From Spartobacteria bacterium (GTDB taxonomy: Bacteria; Verrucomicrobiota; Verrucomicrobiia; Chthoniobacterales; UBA10450), in assembly GCA_003169975.1 (NCBI GenBank), contig PNAA01000011.1, positions 1 through 57,548 of the forward strand: a stretch of DNA of 57,548 bases. Reading direction: 5' to 3'. Both the position numbers and the translations under genes were made by a program. Below are positions 17,578-25,988 of this stretch, piece after piece; position 1 is the first letter of the stretch; each line of letters begins with the position of its first letter. The notes below the pieces were generated by a model. The model made no database searches. It worked only from the letters and a program-made list of their open reading frames with translations, and was not told where the DNA came from.

Positions 17578-17665
17578 GTAGCCGCCTCCCTGTGGGAGGC
17601 GCGAGAATTGATTCCCGCCTCGACGACGGACACTCATCACGCGCTTCGCAGAGCGAAGCGTCTAC
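17578..17665. repeat. GTAG-headed REP-like pair between convergent genes
   Basis: GTAG-C-[CGCCTCCC-TGT-GGGAGGCG] on the left and [CGCTTCGC-AGA-GCGAAGCG]-T-CTAC on the right: two 8-bp hairpins with 3-base loops and outward GTAG heads. The right CTAC (17662-17665) contains, read on the minus strand, the TAG stop of the lipoprotein gene. The same composite, with nearly identical hairpins, is at 25896-25988. Probably also a bidirectional terminator. Confidence 0.75.
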
Positions 17666-18108
17666 ATCTTCTCGGGGATGTAAGTCACTTCCCCGGTCTG
17701 GTCGTCGAGGTGCGCCGTTCCCATTTTTCGCAGCGGATTGGCGGATACGTAGACGTTCAAGGTCACATTTTCCCTGGGAAATTCCTTCGCCATCTCCGTC
17801 ATCATCGTCCGCATCAAGGCGGGCACCTTGTCCGGTGTCACGCTCGATGAAAGCACCACGCCGAGATGCTTCTGCTCGTCTAGCGTGGTGCGATCGATGG
17901 CTGAGTTGAGCGCATCGCTTTGCCGGATGCGATTCAGATAAGTCCACTGCTGCTGGATCGATTCGGGCGCTTCCGCAGCTTGTGCCGCCCCGACTTGTCG
18001 CTCCGAAGGAGTGGCGGTTTCCGACGCCGGCTTCGTTTTGTGACACGCCGCCATCGACAGCAAGGCGGCGCCCAGGATCGGGAGCAGGCATTTGGGCTTT
18101 CTTCTCAT
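17662..18108 (-). CDS. Small putative lipoprotein
   Basis: A protein of 148 residues from the ATG at 18108 (M-R-R-K-P-K-C-L-L-P). The N-terminus has a positive start, a hydrophobic run and L-S-M-A-A-C, a plausible lipobox with the lipidated cysteine at about 22. The mature part has a helix rich in Q and A and ends T-G-E-V-T-Y-I-P-E-K-M. The frame stays open far upstream but overlaps the NYN gene and is not coding there. Function unknown. Its TAG stop is part of a REP-like GTAG head. Confidence 0.7.
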   Translation of the reverse strand: MRRKPKCLLPILGAALLSMAACHKTKPASETATPSERQVGAAQAAEAPESIQQQWTYLNRIRQSDALNSAIDRTTLDEQKHLGVVLSSSVTPDKVPALMRTMMTEMAKEFPRENVTLNVYVSANPLRKMGTAHLDDQTGEVTYIPEKM

Positions 18109-18174
18109 GGCACGCTTGATCCTATGAAGTTTTTTCTGTTTCGCGACTGCGATCGCGCCTACATCCTCTGAACC

Positions 18175-18978
18175 ATGAGCGCATCCGATGCCGAGGCCAC
18201 CATGGCCGTCTTTCTCGATTTGGAAAATATCGCCCTCGGCGCCCACGACGCGCAGTTCCCGGCCTTCGATGTCCGCAAGGTGCTCGAGCGGCTCCTCCTC
18301 AAGGGCCACATCGTGGTGAAGAAGGCGTATTGCGATTTCGAGCGCTACAAGGCTTTCAAGCGCGGCCTGCACGAAGCGGCCTTTGAGATGATCGAAATTC
18401 CGCACGTCCGCCAGTCGGGCAAAAATTCCGCCGACATCCGGATGGTGGTCGATGCGCTCGATCTTTGTTACACGAAAAGCCACGTCGATACCTTCGCCAT
18501 CATCAGCGGTGACTCCGATTTCTCGCCGCTGGTGAGCAAGCTGCGCGAGAACGACAAGACCGTGATCGGCGTCGGGGTGAAGAAATCGACCTCGGATCTC
18601 TTCATCACCAACTGCGACGAATTCATCTACTACGACGACCTTGTGCGGACCGAGCCGGCGCGGAAACGGCCAGGCGCGACCGCCGTGAAAGCGCCCGTGA
18701 AAACGCCGAGGGAACCAAATCAGGGACCGCCGATCGAAGAAGCACTCGATTTGCTCGCGAACACCCTCGACGCTTTGCGGGCCGAGCGCGGGGAGGACTA
18801 TCCGGTGCACGGCTCGCGCGTGAAGCAGGCGATCAAACGCCAGCATCCCGGGTTCAACGAGCGGGCATATGGTTTTCGCACCTTCAGCGATCTCCTCCTC
18901 GAAGCGCAAAAGCGTCGCCTCTTGAAATTGGAAAGCGACAAGAACGCCGGCGGCTTCTACCTCCACCCGGCGGAATAA
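18175..18978 (+). CDS. NYN-domain RNase-like protein with C-terminal LOTUS/OST-HTH domain
   Basis: A protein of 267 residues. Residues 10-160 form a LabA/NYN PIN-like domain: V-F-L-D-L-E-N-I, N-S-A-D-I-R-M-V-V-D-A and I-I-S-G-D-S-D-F-S-P-L-V with the acidic residues that bind metal. After a K/P/T linker, residues about 185-265 form an OST-HTH (LOTUS)-like helical domain (H-G-S-R-V-K-Q-A-I-K-R, F-S-D-L-L-L-E-A), as in many DUF88 proteins. The likely role is RNA binding or cleavage in the cytoplasm. It stands alone on the plus strand; an exact GCCTAACGA motif lies 14 bases after its stop. Confidence 0.87.
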   Translation: MSASDAEATMAVFLDLENIALGAHDAQFPAFDVRKVLERLLLKGHIVVKKAYCDFERYKAFKRGLHEAAFEMIEIPHVRQSGKNSADIRMVVDALDLCYTKSHVDTFAIISGDSDFSPLVSKLRENDKTVIGVGVKKSTSDLFITNCDEFIYYDDLVRTEPARKRPGATAVKAPVKTPREPNQGPPIEEALDLLANTLDALRAERGEDYPVHGSRVKQAIKRQHPGFNERAYGFRTFSDLLLEAQKRRLLKLESDKNAGGFYLHPAE

Positions 18979-19075
18979 ATCAGCGGCGCTCGCCTAACGA
19001 GAGCCGCAATGGTGGTCGCCGTCGCGTTGTGCAGCGGCGTCATAGGTCATATAGGTGTTCCATAGGACCTATCAC

Positions 19076-20059
19076 ATGGAATACACCCGGCTCGGCCAAT
19101 CCGGCCTCAAAGTTTCGCGGCTCTGCCTCGGTTGCATGACCTACGGCGTGCCGGAGCGCGGCAGCCATCCCTGGAGTTTGAACGAGGAACAAAGCCGCCC
19201 CTTCCTCGCTCGCGCCCTCGAGCTTGGGATTAATTTCTTCGATACCGCGAACGTTTATTCCGACGGCACCAGCGAAGAAATCGTCGGCCGCGCCCTGCGC
19301 GAGATGGGCCGGCGCGACGAGCTGGTGGTCGCAACGAAAGTTTTTTTCCCGTGGCGCGATCGACCAAACACCGGCGGGCTTTCACGCAAGGCGATCGTGA
19401 CGGCGATCGACGCCAGCCTGCAGCGGCTCGGAATGGATTACGTCGATCTTTATCAAATCCATCGCTGGGATTACGAGACGCCGATCGAGGAAACGATCGA
19501 GGCGCTGCATGATGTCGTGCAAGCTGGCAAGGCGCGCTACCTCGGCGCATCCTCGATGTTTGCCTGGCAATTCTGCAGCGCGCTGCAAATCGCCGAGCGG
19601 CGCGGCTGGACGCGCTTCGTCTCGATGCAGCCGCATTACAATTTGCTCTATCGCGAAGAAGAGCGGGAGATGTTGCCCCTCTGCGCCGCGGAAGGGATCG
19701 GCGTCATCCCGTGGAGCCCGCTCGCGCGCGGCCGACTCACCCGCCCATGGGGTGATCCCGGCGGTGGCCGCGCGGCGCGCGATGAATACGGCAAGGCGCT
19801 CTATCGCCTGACGGAAGCTTCGGATCACGCAGTGGTCGACCGGCTGAATCAGTTGGCCGAGGCGAGGGAAGTGCCGCCCGCGCAGATCGCGCTCGCCTGG
19901 ATGCTGCACAAATCGGCCGTGACTGCGCCGATCATCGGCGCGTCGAAGGCGCATCATCTCGACGATGCCGTCGCTGCGCTCTCGCTCCAGCTTTCGCCTA
20001 ACGAAATCGCCGCGCTCGAAGAGCCCTACGTTCCCCATCCCGTGCTCGGGTTTTCGTAA
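19076..20059 (+). CDS. Aldo/keto reductase
   Basis: A protein of 327 residues started at the ATG before E-Y-T-R-L-G-Q-S-G-L-K-V-S; an ATG 7 codons upstream is also in frame, but the internal one gives the usual AKR start. The catalytic tetrad is visible as D and Y in F-F-D-T-A-N-V-Y-S, K in V-V-A-T-K-V and H in Y-Q-I-H-R-W. The C-terminal NADPH site is I-I-G-A-S-K. Substrate cannot be told. The leader carries ATAGGTC...GACCTAT (about 19041-19071), a 7-bp inverted repeat ending just before the start that could be an operator. Confidence 0.88.
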   Translation: MEYTRLGQSGLKVSRLCLGCMTYGVPERGSHPWSLNEEQSRPFLARALELGINFFDTANVYSDGTSEEIVGRALREMGRRDELVVATKVFFPWRDRPNTGGLSRKAIVTAIDASLQRLGMDYVDLYQIHRWDYETPIEETIEALHDVVQAGKARYLGASSMFAWQFCSALQIAERRGWTRFVSMQPHYNLLYREEEREMLPLCAAEGIGVIPWSPLARGRLTRPWGDPGGGRAARDEYGKALYRLTEASDHAVVDRLNQLAEAREVPPAQIALAWMLHKSAVTAPIIGASKAHHLDDAVAALSLQLSPNEIAALEEPYVPHPVLGFS

Positions 20060-20236
20060 CGACATCGCATCGCAAACTGCGGGGAAAGCATGCGCCCTCG
20101 CGTGCTCTCTTCGGCGCCCCAACCGGCATGCGAGGCGTACGCGCTCCCCGGAGTCGACTCGCGCGCCAGACGAATTGCCGATCGCCTCACACAAATAGCG
20201 CTTTCCGGGTGCTCGCCCGTCCCGTAACTTTCTTTC

Positions 20237-21253
20237 ATGCAATCACTTTACCTCCTCGGTGTCGGAGTGCTGGCGGTCATCGCCCTTGTGCTCGCGATCG
20301 TCATTTTCAATTTCTTCGGCCTGTGGCTCCGGGCCCGCATCGCGAATGCGCCGGTCGGCATCGGCAAGATGGTCGGGATGCGCCTGCGCAAGGTGCCGGT
20401 GGGCTTAATCGTCGACAACCGGATCACCGCCGTGAAAGCGGGGATCGACATCCCGAGCGATCCGCTCGAGGCGCATTACCTTGCCGGCGGCGACGTAAGC
20501 CACGTCATCCTCGCGCTCATCGCGGCGGACAAAGCCGGCATCTCGCTGGATTTCAATCGCGCCTGCGCGATCGATCTCGCGACCAAGGGCACCGGCAAGA
20601 CCGTGCTCGAAGCCGTGCGCACGAGCATTAATCCGAAAATCATCGACGTCCCGAGCGCGGCAATGGGTCGCACCACGATCGACGGCGTGGCGAAGGACGG
20701 CATCGGCGTCAAAGTCAAAGCGCGCGTCACCGTGCGTTCGCATCTCGATCGCTTTGTTGGCGGCGCGACCGAGGAGACGATCATCGCGCGGGTGGGCGAG
20801 GGGATCGTGACCTCGATTGGCTCGGCCGACACCTACAAAGACGTGCTCGAGAATCCAGATCGAATTTCCAAGCTCGTGCTGCACAAAGGTCTCGATAGCG
20901 GGACCGCCTTCGAGATCCTTTCGATCGACATCGCGGACGTCGACATCGGCGATAACATCGGTGCGAAGCTGCAAACCGAGCAGGCGGACGCGGACAAGCG
21001 CGTGGCCCAGGCCAAAGCCGAAGTTCGGCGCGCCGCCGCCGTGGCCGTCGAGCAGGAAATGCGGGCCAGGACGCAGGAGATGCGCGCCAAAGTCGTGGAA
21101 GCCGAGTCGCTCGTCCCCCAGGCGATGGCCGACGCCTTCCGCTCCGGCAACCTGGGCATCATGGATTACGTGCGAATGAAAAACGTGCAGGCCGACACCA
21201 CGATGCGCGAATCGATCGGCGCCGCGGAGAAGCCGCCGACGGAAACCCCCTAA
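20237..21253 (+). CDS. floA: Flotillin-like protein FloA
   Basis: A protein of 338 residues with an N-terminal membrane segment (about 5-28), an SPFH-like domain ([18 protein letters not shown] at about 54-71; I-I-D-V-P...[11 protein letters not shown]) and a coiled C-terminal region rich in Q, A, E and R. Length and motifs fit the bacterial FloA (YqfA) family, which organises lipid-ordered membrane domains. The next gene begins 27 bases later and may be co-transcribed. Confidence 0.9.
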   Translation: MQSLYLLGVGVLAVIALVLAIVIFNFFGLWLRARIANAPVGIGKMVGMRLRKVPVGLIVDNRITAVKAGIDIPSDPLEAHYLAGGDVSHVILALIAADKAGISLDFNRACAIDLATKGTGKTVLEAVRTSINPKIIDVPSAAMGRTTIDGVAKDGIGVKVKARVTVRSHLDRFVGGATEETIIARVGEGIVTSIGSADTYKDVLENPDRISKLVLHKGLDSGTAFEILSIDIADVDIGDNIGAKLQTEQADADKRVAQAKAEVRRAAAVAVEQEMRARTQEMRAKVVEAESLVPQAMADAFRSGNLGIMDYVRMKNVQADTTMRESIGAAEKPPTETP

Positions 21254-21280
21254 CGAACTCGTCACGCGTCACTTTCCCAG

Positions 21281-21895
21281 ATGAACGACACCGTCATCTT
21301 TCTTGTCCTTGCCGGGCTTGCGCTTGTTTTCAAGTGGCTCACCCGTCAGGCCTCCGGCGAGGCGGAGCCGCCGCCTCCCTCGCCTAACAAACAATCCCGG
21401 CAGTCGCCGCCGCCGCGGCCGCCGGCGGACAGCGACGCGGAACGGGTCCGGCGTTTTCTCGAGGCCCTCGGTGCGCCGCCCGGGACGCAACCTCCGCCAC
21501 CGGTGCAGCCGCGGCGGGTGATTACGCCAACCCCGCGCACCCAGCCGCCCAAGGTCAAGCGGAGTTTGCTGCAACCTCTGCCGCCTTTGGTGACCACTCC
21601 CGCAGACCTGCCGCTGCCGCCCCTCAACCCGGCGCCGCCCGAGCCAGTCGTGTTCGAGGCCGCGCCCTCGCCGCCGCCCGTCGCCGCCGCCCCGCCGCCT
21701 CTGCCCGTCGCAGAGACGTCAGTCCATCCCGCGGTTCCGCCGCTGCGCAAAGCAGCGCCGGCGCGGCTCATGCCGCTTCCCTCGTTAGGCGCAATACTCC
21801 GCTCCGTGCGCACCGCCCGGCAGGCCATCATGCTGCGCGAAGTGCTTGGTCCACCGCGGGGCCTGCAGGCCCTCGACGATCTCCGTGGTCCCTGA
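21281..21895 (+). CDS. Proline-rich membrane-anchored protein
   Basis: A protein of 204 residues: an N-terminal membrane segment (about 3-20, V-I-F-L-V-L-A-G-L-A-L-V-F), then about 130 residues dominated by proline, then a conserved-looking C-terminus (L-R-S-V-R-T-A-R-Q-A-I-M-L-R-E-V-L-G-P-P-R-G-L-Q-A-L-D-D-L). The C-terminal coding bases recur at 23686 before tRNA-Leu. It probably belongs with floA (27-base gap). Function unknown. Confidence 0.75.
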   Translation: MNDTVIFLVLAGLALVFKWLTRQASGEAEPPPPSPNKQSRQSPPPRPPADSDAERVRRFLEALGAPPGTQPPPPVQPRRVITPTPRTQPPKVKRSLLQPLPPLVTTPADLPLPPLNPAPPEPVVFEAAPSPPPVAAAPPPLPVAETSVHPAVPPLRKAAPARLMPLPSLGAILRSVRTARQAIMLREVLGPPRGLQALDDLRGP

Positions 21896-21935
21896 ATCAT
21901 CCGAAAAGCCGGCTAGACGAAACTGGCCGACGCGC
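21862..21935 (+). repeat. 74-bp direct repeat, copy 1, with tRNA-Leu 5'-half remnant
   Basis: About 80 percent identical by eye to 23686-23759. It contains the last codons of the proline-rich gene, GAAAAGCCGGC, and then a decayed copy of the first 28 or so bases of tRNA-Leu (GCCGGC...ACTGGC.GACGCGC). The rest of the tRNA is missing here. Confidence 0.7.
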
Positions 21936-21948
21936 GCCAATCTTCGGT

Positions 21949-22503
21949 TCAATCTTTCTGTTCGACCGGCACGGTGGTCAGGAAACCTTCAAAGGTGAGC
22001 GTGATTTTTGTCCCGGGTTGAACCAGGTCGGGTTTGGCCGTCTCATTCGCCCGCGTGCTTTTCCTCTCGGTGCGAACACGCACCTGCGCCACCACGTTAA
22101 CGGGCACGGAGTAACCGTGGTGGTATCCGAAGATTAGCTGCTGGCGGGCCAGGTAAATGTAGTCCGCGCTCTCGCTCACTCCTTCAGCACTTACCTCGTT
22201 GGTGAACTCATTGACGAACCATTGCAGCCCCTGAAAGCGGCGCGTGGCATACCGCCCGCCAGCGTCTTCTTCCGTTTTCGCGGTCAGTTTGCGATACTGA
22301 TCCTGGACGCCCGCGGCGTTGGTGTGGATGAGGTCAATCACGAATTTGGCTACTTCCTCATTGAGTTCGAGCGCTCGGGAGGCGGTGTAGGTCTTGACCA
22401 GCGCAGGATTCGCGTTCGCGGTCTGAGTCTCCTGCGCGTTCGTGATCGGGCACAACAACAGGCTTGAAGCGATGATCACCTGGAGGATTCTTGGAGCGGT
22501 CAC
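21949..22503 (-). CDS. Exported hypothetical protein
   Basis: A protein of 184 residues with a signal peptide (V-I-I-A-S-S-L-L-L-C-P-I-T-N-A-Q-E). The mature part has helices and a late beta region ending F-E-G-F-L-T-T-V-P-V-E. It contains no motif I recognise. It lies inside the segment bounded by the 74-bp direct repeats, on the strand opposite to its neighbours, so it may have arrived with that segment. Confidence 0.7.
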   Translation of the reverse strand: MTAPRILQVIIASSLLLCPITNAQETQTANANPALVKTYTASRALELNEEVAKFVIDLIHTNAAGVQDQYRKLTAKTEEDAGGRYATRRFQGLQWFVNEFTNEVSAEGVSESADYIYLARQQLIFGYHHGYSVPVNVVAQVRVRTERKSTRANETAKPDLVQPGTKITLTFEGFLTTVPVEQKD

Positions 22504-22713
22504 TTCGCAAGGTTAAATCCGCGACCAGCGCGGGCAAGCCGGAAAGCATCGGGAAGGTCATTCAGCGTGAAGAACGCTTGTCTCCCAGCGAATCAGCTGA
22601 CGCTGAGCGATAGCTTACTCCGACTAAGAAAGGCAGAAAAAAGACTGTTCAAAAGTCTTGTTCCCTTCTTAATTTTACATTCACCACGAAGCCCCCGACC
22701 CAGCCCTAAACCC

Positions 22714-23631
22714 ATGCGCCCCTTAAAACTCAATTGTTACGGCGACGATGTCGCCAAATGGCAGCAATTTCTTATCGACGCTGGTTTCAAACCCGGCACG
22801 GCGGACGGCTCCTTCGGTCCCGCCACGGAAGCCGCGACCATAGCCTTCCAAAAGAAACGCGGTCTGACGGCCGACGGCGTGGTGGGTAACGAGACGTTCG
22901 GCAAGGCGATGACGCTCGGGTTCAAACCGCTGCCCGAACATGACGACGAGCCTGCAGACACGAGCACATCGGTCGTCACCACCATTGCCGGCGTCAAAGT
23001 GAACAAACTCGGCGATGGCAGTGCGGTGTTTTATACCGCCGGCATGATGATTGACGCGGACGGCGCTTACCGTGCTTACCACCCTGGCAACAAAGGTCTG
23101 GACTATCTGGCCAACGGGGGCAAGCCGGGCAACTGGTGGGCCTTGGTAACGGACAACGGCCGGCCAAGCGGCGAGCCTATTGTCCAGGGGCCGAACGATC
23201 CGGCGCCCGGTTTTTATATTTCAACCACTTCGCTGGAGGACGCGAACTTCAATCGCAAGGATCCGAGGCGCTATGTAGACAGCGAGACCATTCCCTACAT
23301 CGTCCTGCCCGGTGGAAAGCTCGGCGGCGCCAAACTCGGCGACCTCGCGCTACTCATTAACTTGGAAACCAAGACGCAGGTCAAAGCGATCGTCGCCGAC
23401 GCCGGCCCGCCGAAGAAGCTCGGCGAGGCTTCCATTGCGACGGCCGCGGCACTCCTTGGGCCGGGCAAGGGCAACCCGAAAAATGGCGGTACCGAGAGGA
23501 AGATCATCCGCTACATCGTCTTCTCCGGCTCCGGCGACGGGAGGCCCAAGACTGCCGTCGAGATCGTCGCGCGCGTGGATGGCCTGCTCCACGCCCTTAG
23601 CAAGGAGCAAGTGATCGCCGTCTGCGGCTAG
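22714..23631 (+). CDS. Peptidoglycan-binding GH75-type chitosanase-like protein
   Basis: A protein of 305 residues from the ATG before R-P-L-K-L-N-C-Y-G; the ORF is open 49 codons further upstream, but that part does not look like a signal peptide. Residues 8-66 are a PG-binding-1 domain (D-D-V-A-K-W-Q-Q-F-L; D-G-S-F-G-P-A-T-E; G-V-V-G-N-E-T). Residues about 100-300 match fungal-type GH75 chitosanase: Y-H-P-G-N-K-G-L-D-Y, T-I-P-Y-I-V-L-P and the catalytic stretch A-D229-A-G-P-P-K-K-L-G-E238-A-S. It would hydrolyse chitosan or partly deacetylated chitin or peptidoglycan. No secretion signal is clear from this start. Confidence 0.85.
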   Translation: MRPLKLNCYGDDVAKWQQFLIDAGFKPGTADGSFGPATEAATIAFQKKRGLTADGVVGNETFGKAMTLGFKPLPEHDDEPADTSTSVVTTIAGVKVNKLGDGSAVFYTAGMMIDADGAYRAYHPGNKGLDYLANGGKPGNWWALVTDNGRPSGEPIVQGPNDPAPGFYISTTSLEDANFNRKDPRRYVDSETIPYIVLPGGKLGGAKLGDLALLINLETKTQVKAIVADAGPPKKLGEASIATAAALLGPGKGNPKNGGTERKIIRYIVFSGSGDGRPKTAVEIVARVDGLLHALSKEQVIAVCG

Positions 23632-23685
23632 GAACCGAAGCGATTAAGGGTAGAAGCTGCGGCCCATCCTTGCCGCAGTACGCGG

Positions 23686-23759
23686 CTTGCAAGCCCTCGA
23701 CGATCTCCGTAGCTTCTGACCCGCTCGAAAAGCCGGCGTGGCGGAACTGGCAGACGCGC
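23686..23759 (+). repeat. 74-bp direct repeat, copy 2, leading into tRNA-Leu
   Basis: Partner of 21862-21935. It includes a pseudo-C-terminus (L-Q-A-L-D-D-L-R-S-F then TGA) copied from the proline-rich gene and runs into the first 28 bases of the intact tRNA-Leu. The 1.75-kb segment between the copies holds the exported protein and the GH75 gene. Confidence 0.7.
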
Positions 23760-23815
23760 TGGACTCAAAATCCAGTACTCGCAAGGGTGTGTGGGTTCGA
23801 TCCCCTCCGCCGGCA
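23732..23815 (+). tRNA. tRNA-Leu (anticodon CAA)
   Basis: Acceptor GCCGGCG (23732-23738) pairs with CGCCGGC (23808-23814). The anticodon arm is CTGGA-CTCAAAA-TCCAG, giving anticodon CAA. There is a long class II variable arm and the T-arm has GGGTTCGATCCCC. The discriminator is A at 23815; the final CCA is not encoded (CCT follows). Confidence 0.95.
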
Positions 23816-23827
23816 CCTTTGCCTCGA

Positions 23828-23911
23828 CTCGTGCTCCTGTTCGTGCTCGTAATCGAAAAGCCTCTTGGGATCGAGCACGATGACGATTACGAGCACCAGC
23901 ACGAGCAGGAG
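23828..23911. repeat. Long imperfect inverted repeat (GAGCACGAGCAC type), copy A
   Basis: The left arm (23828-23855) and right arm (23884-23911) are 28 bases each and pair with about five mismatches. The right arm ends 23 bases before the ABC-F start codon. A related element is at 27599-27668; its right arm matches the left arm here at 26 of 28 positions when reversed. Likely a mobile hairpin repeat. Confidence 0.65.
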
Positions 23912-23934
23912 AGAGAGACTACTCGACACTTTCA

Positions 23935-25899
23935 ATGCTCACCGTTTCACAAGTCACCAAATCTTTCGCCGGGCGCATCCTTTTCGAGGATGTCTCGCTC
24001 CAGGTGAATCGCGGCGATCGCATTGGACTCGTCGGGCCTAACGGAGCCGGCAAATCAACCCTTTTCACCCTCATTCTCGGCGAGGCGTCGCCGGATTCCG
24101 GCTCAGTCTCGATCGAAAAAAGTGCGGCCATCGGTTTTCTCCCGCAGGAAACCGCGGCGGCTGGTGAGGAAACGGTCCTCGAACTGGCGCTGGCGACCTC
24201 GCCTGAGTTGGTGCAGGCGCGGCAGCTGATCAAACAACATGAGTCGGGCAACGGCGCGAACGACGAGGCGTATCACGCCGCGCTCCACATTCTCGACGAG
24301 CACGGTGGGTGGCAGCTCGAACCAAAAGCGAAACGCATTCTCGCGGGGCTCGCTTTTCGCGAGAGCGATTTTGCCCGGCCGGCGCGCGCCTTGAGCGGCG
24401 GCTGGATCATGCGCGCGCATCTCGCGCGGCTCCTCGTGATGGAGCCGGATCTGCTCCTGCTCGACGAGCCGACCAACCACCTCGATCTCGAATCGTTAGT
24501 CTGGTTCCAGGAATATTTGAAGAATTATCCGGGCGCGATCCTCATGATCTCGCACGATCGCGAGTTCCTCAATGCGCTCGTTGGCAGCATCGTCGAAATC
24601 GCGCAATCGAAACTGCTCCGGTATCGCGGCAACTGGGACAGCTACGTCGAGCAGAAAGCCGCGCGCGAAGAGCAGCAACTTTCCGCCTATAAAAATCAGC
24701 AGAAAGAAATCGCGTCGCTCCAGCTCTTCGCCGATCGCTTTCGGGCCAAGGCGAGCAAAGCGTCGCAGGCGCAGAGCAAGCTCAAGCAGATCGACCGGAT
24801 GGAGAAAATCGCCGCGCCCACGGCGCAGGCGCGGACAATCAAGTTTCGTTTCCCGCAGCCGCCGCGGAGCGGGCTGCGTGCGATCATGCTCAAGGATGTC
24901 CACCACGCATACGACCAGTTAGTCGTATACGACCAATTGAACTTCGAAGCCGAGCGCGGGCAGCGGACCGTGCTGGTTGGGCCGAACGGCGCCGGCAAAT
25001 CGACGCTCCTGCAACTGCTCGCCGGCGTTTTGCCGGTGCAGCGCGGCGAACGCGCGCCCGGGCACAACGTCCGGGTCGGTTATTTTTCGCAGCATCGCGT
25101 CGAGATGCTGGACGCTAGGCAAACCGTGCTCGAGAGCGTGCTCGACGCGTCCGATCCCGTTCCGGAACAAACCGCGCGCACCGTGCTCGGCTCCTTTCTC
25201 TTTCGCGGCGACGATGTTTTTAAGACGGTCGGCGTGCTGAGCGGCGGCGAGAAATCACGCCTCGCGCTCGTTAAGCTGCTGCTCCATCCGCCGAATCTTC
25301 TCCTCATGGACGAGCCCACGACCCACCTCGACGTCGGCTCGATCGACGCCTTGATCGGCGCGCTCGAACAGTACGAAGGGACGCTCATTTTCATTAGCCA
25401 CGACGTCCATTTCATCCGCGCGATCGCGACCAGCGTCCTGCACATCAACGCGGGTCAGCTCACGCCCTACGCCGGCGATTACCAATATTATCTCGATAAA
25501 TCGAAGGCCACTTCCGCGCGCGCGGCGCTGACCGCGGGCGACGGCCTAACGAACGCGCAACCTGTTGCCGGCCGCGTCGAGGCCGGGGTCACCGCCCCCG
25601 GCTACAACAAACCGGGTTTGCGGGAGCAAAAGGAGCAAAAGCGCGCCGAAGCCGAAGCGCGCAAGGCGCTCGCCAAGATCCGCCGGGAAAATGAAAAGCG
25701 CGTCCACGACCTCGAGATGCAGATCGCGACCCTGGAAGGTCAGCAGAAGGAATTGACCGCGGAGTTGGAAGATCCCGCCGCCTACGAACAAGGTGGGCGC
25801 GCGGTGGCGATCAATCGCGAGCTGGCCGCCGTCACCCACGAACTGGAGCGGCTGACCAGGGGATGGGAAGAGGCGACGGCGGAGCTGGCGCTTCTGTAG
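23935..25899 (+). CDS. ABC-F family ATPase (translation factor type)
   Basis: A protein of 654 residues with two ABC cassettes and no membrane segments. Walker A motifs G-P-N-G-A-G-K-S-T are at 34-42 and again near 350. Each half has an L-S-G-G signature and an L-L-x-D-E-P-T-x-H-L-D Walker B. The linker between them is charged and helical, and the C-terminus (about 560-654) is a coiled coil like that of Uup. ABC-F proteins act on the ribosome. Residues about 545-556 (G-V-T-A-P-G-Y-N) are encoded by a GTAG-type palindrome-like sequence. Its TAG stop belongs to the GTAG head of the next REP-like pair. Confidence 0.92.
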   Translation: MLTVSQVTKSFAGRILFEDVSLQVNRGDRIGLVGPNGAGKSTLFTLILGEASPDSGSVSIEKSAAIGFLPQETAAAGEETVLELALATSPELVQARQLIKQHESGNGANDEAYHAALHILDEHGGWQLEPKAKRILAGLAFRESDFARPARALSGGWIMRAHLARLLVMEPDLLLLDEPTNHLDLESLVWFQEYLKNYPGAILMISHDREFLNALVGSIVEIAQSKLLRYRGNWDSYVEQKAAREEQQLSAYKNQQKEIASLQLFADRFRAKASKASQAQSKLKQIDRMEKIAAPTAQARTIKFRFPQPPRSGLRAIMLKDVHHAYDQLVVYDQLNFEAERGQRTVLVGPNGAGKSTLLQLLAGVLPVQRGERAPGHNVRVGYFSQHRVEMLDARQTVLESVLDASDPVPEQTARTVLGSFLFRGDDVFKTVGVLSGGEKSRLALVKLLLHPPNLLLMDEPTTHLDVGSIDALIGALEQYEGTLIFISHDVHFIRAIATSVLHINAGQLTPYAGDYQYYLDKSKATSARAALTAGDGLTNAQPVAGRVEAGVTAPGYNKPGLREQKEQKRAEAEARKALAKIRRENEKRVHDLEMQIATLEGQQKELTAELEDPAAYEQGGRAVAINRELAAVTHELERLTRGWEEATAELALL

Positions 25900-25988
25900 A
25901 CGCCTCCCTGTGGGAGGCGCGAGTGTCGGCGTGAATTTCTCATCCGAGCGGCGCGTGCCCCCCGCGCTTCGCACAGCGAAGCGGCTAC
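25896..25988. repeat. GTAG-headed REP-like pair supplying two stop codons
   Basis: GTAG-A-[CGCCTCCC-TGT-GGGAGGCG] on the left and [CGCTTCGC-ACA-GCGAAGCG]-G-CTAC on the right. The TAG at 25897-25899 is the stop of the ABC-F gene, and the minus-strand TAG at 25987-25985 is the stop of the acetate symporter. Its hairpins are nearly identical to those at 17578-17665. Confidence 0.78.

Noticed and set aside
17662-18966. Long minus-strand open frame (434 codons)
   Set aside because: Only the last 148 codons are convincing (lipoprotein). The upstream part is antisense to the clear NYN-domain gene.
23628-23816. Short minus-strand frame over tRNA-Leu
   Set aside because: Antisense translation of the tRNA, a common false gene.
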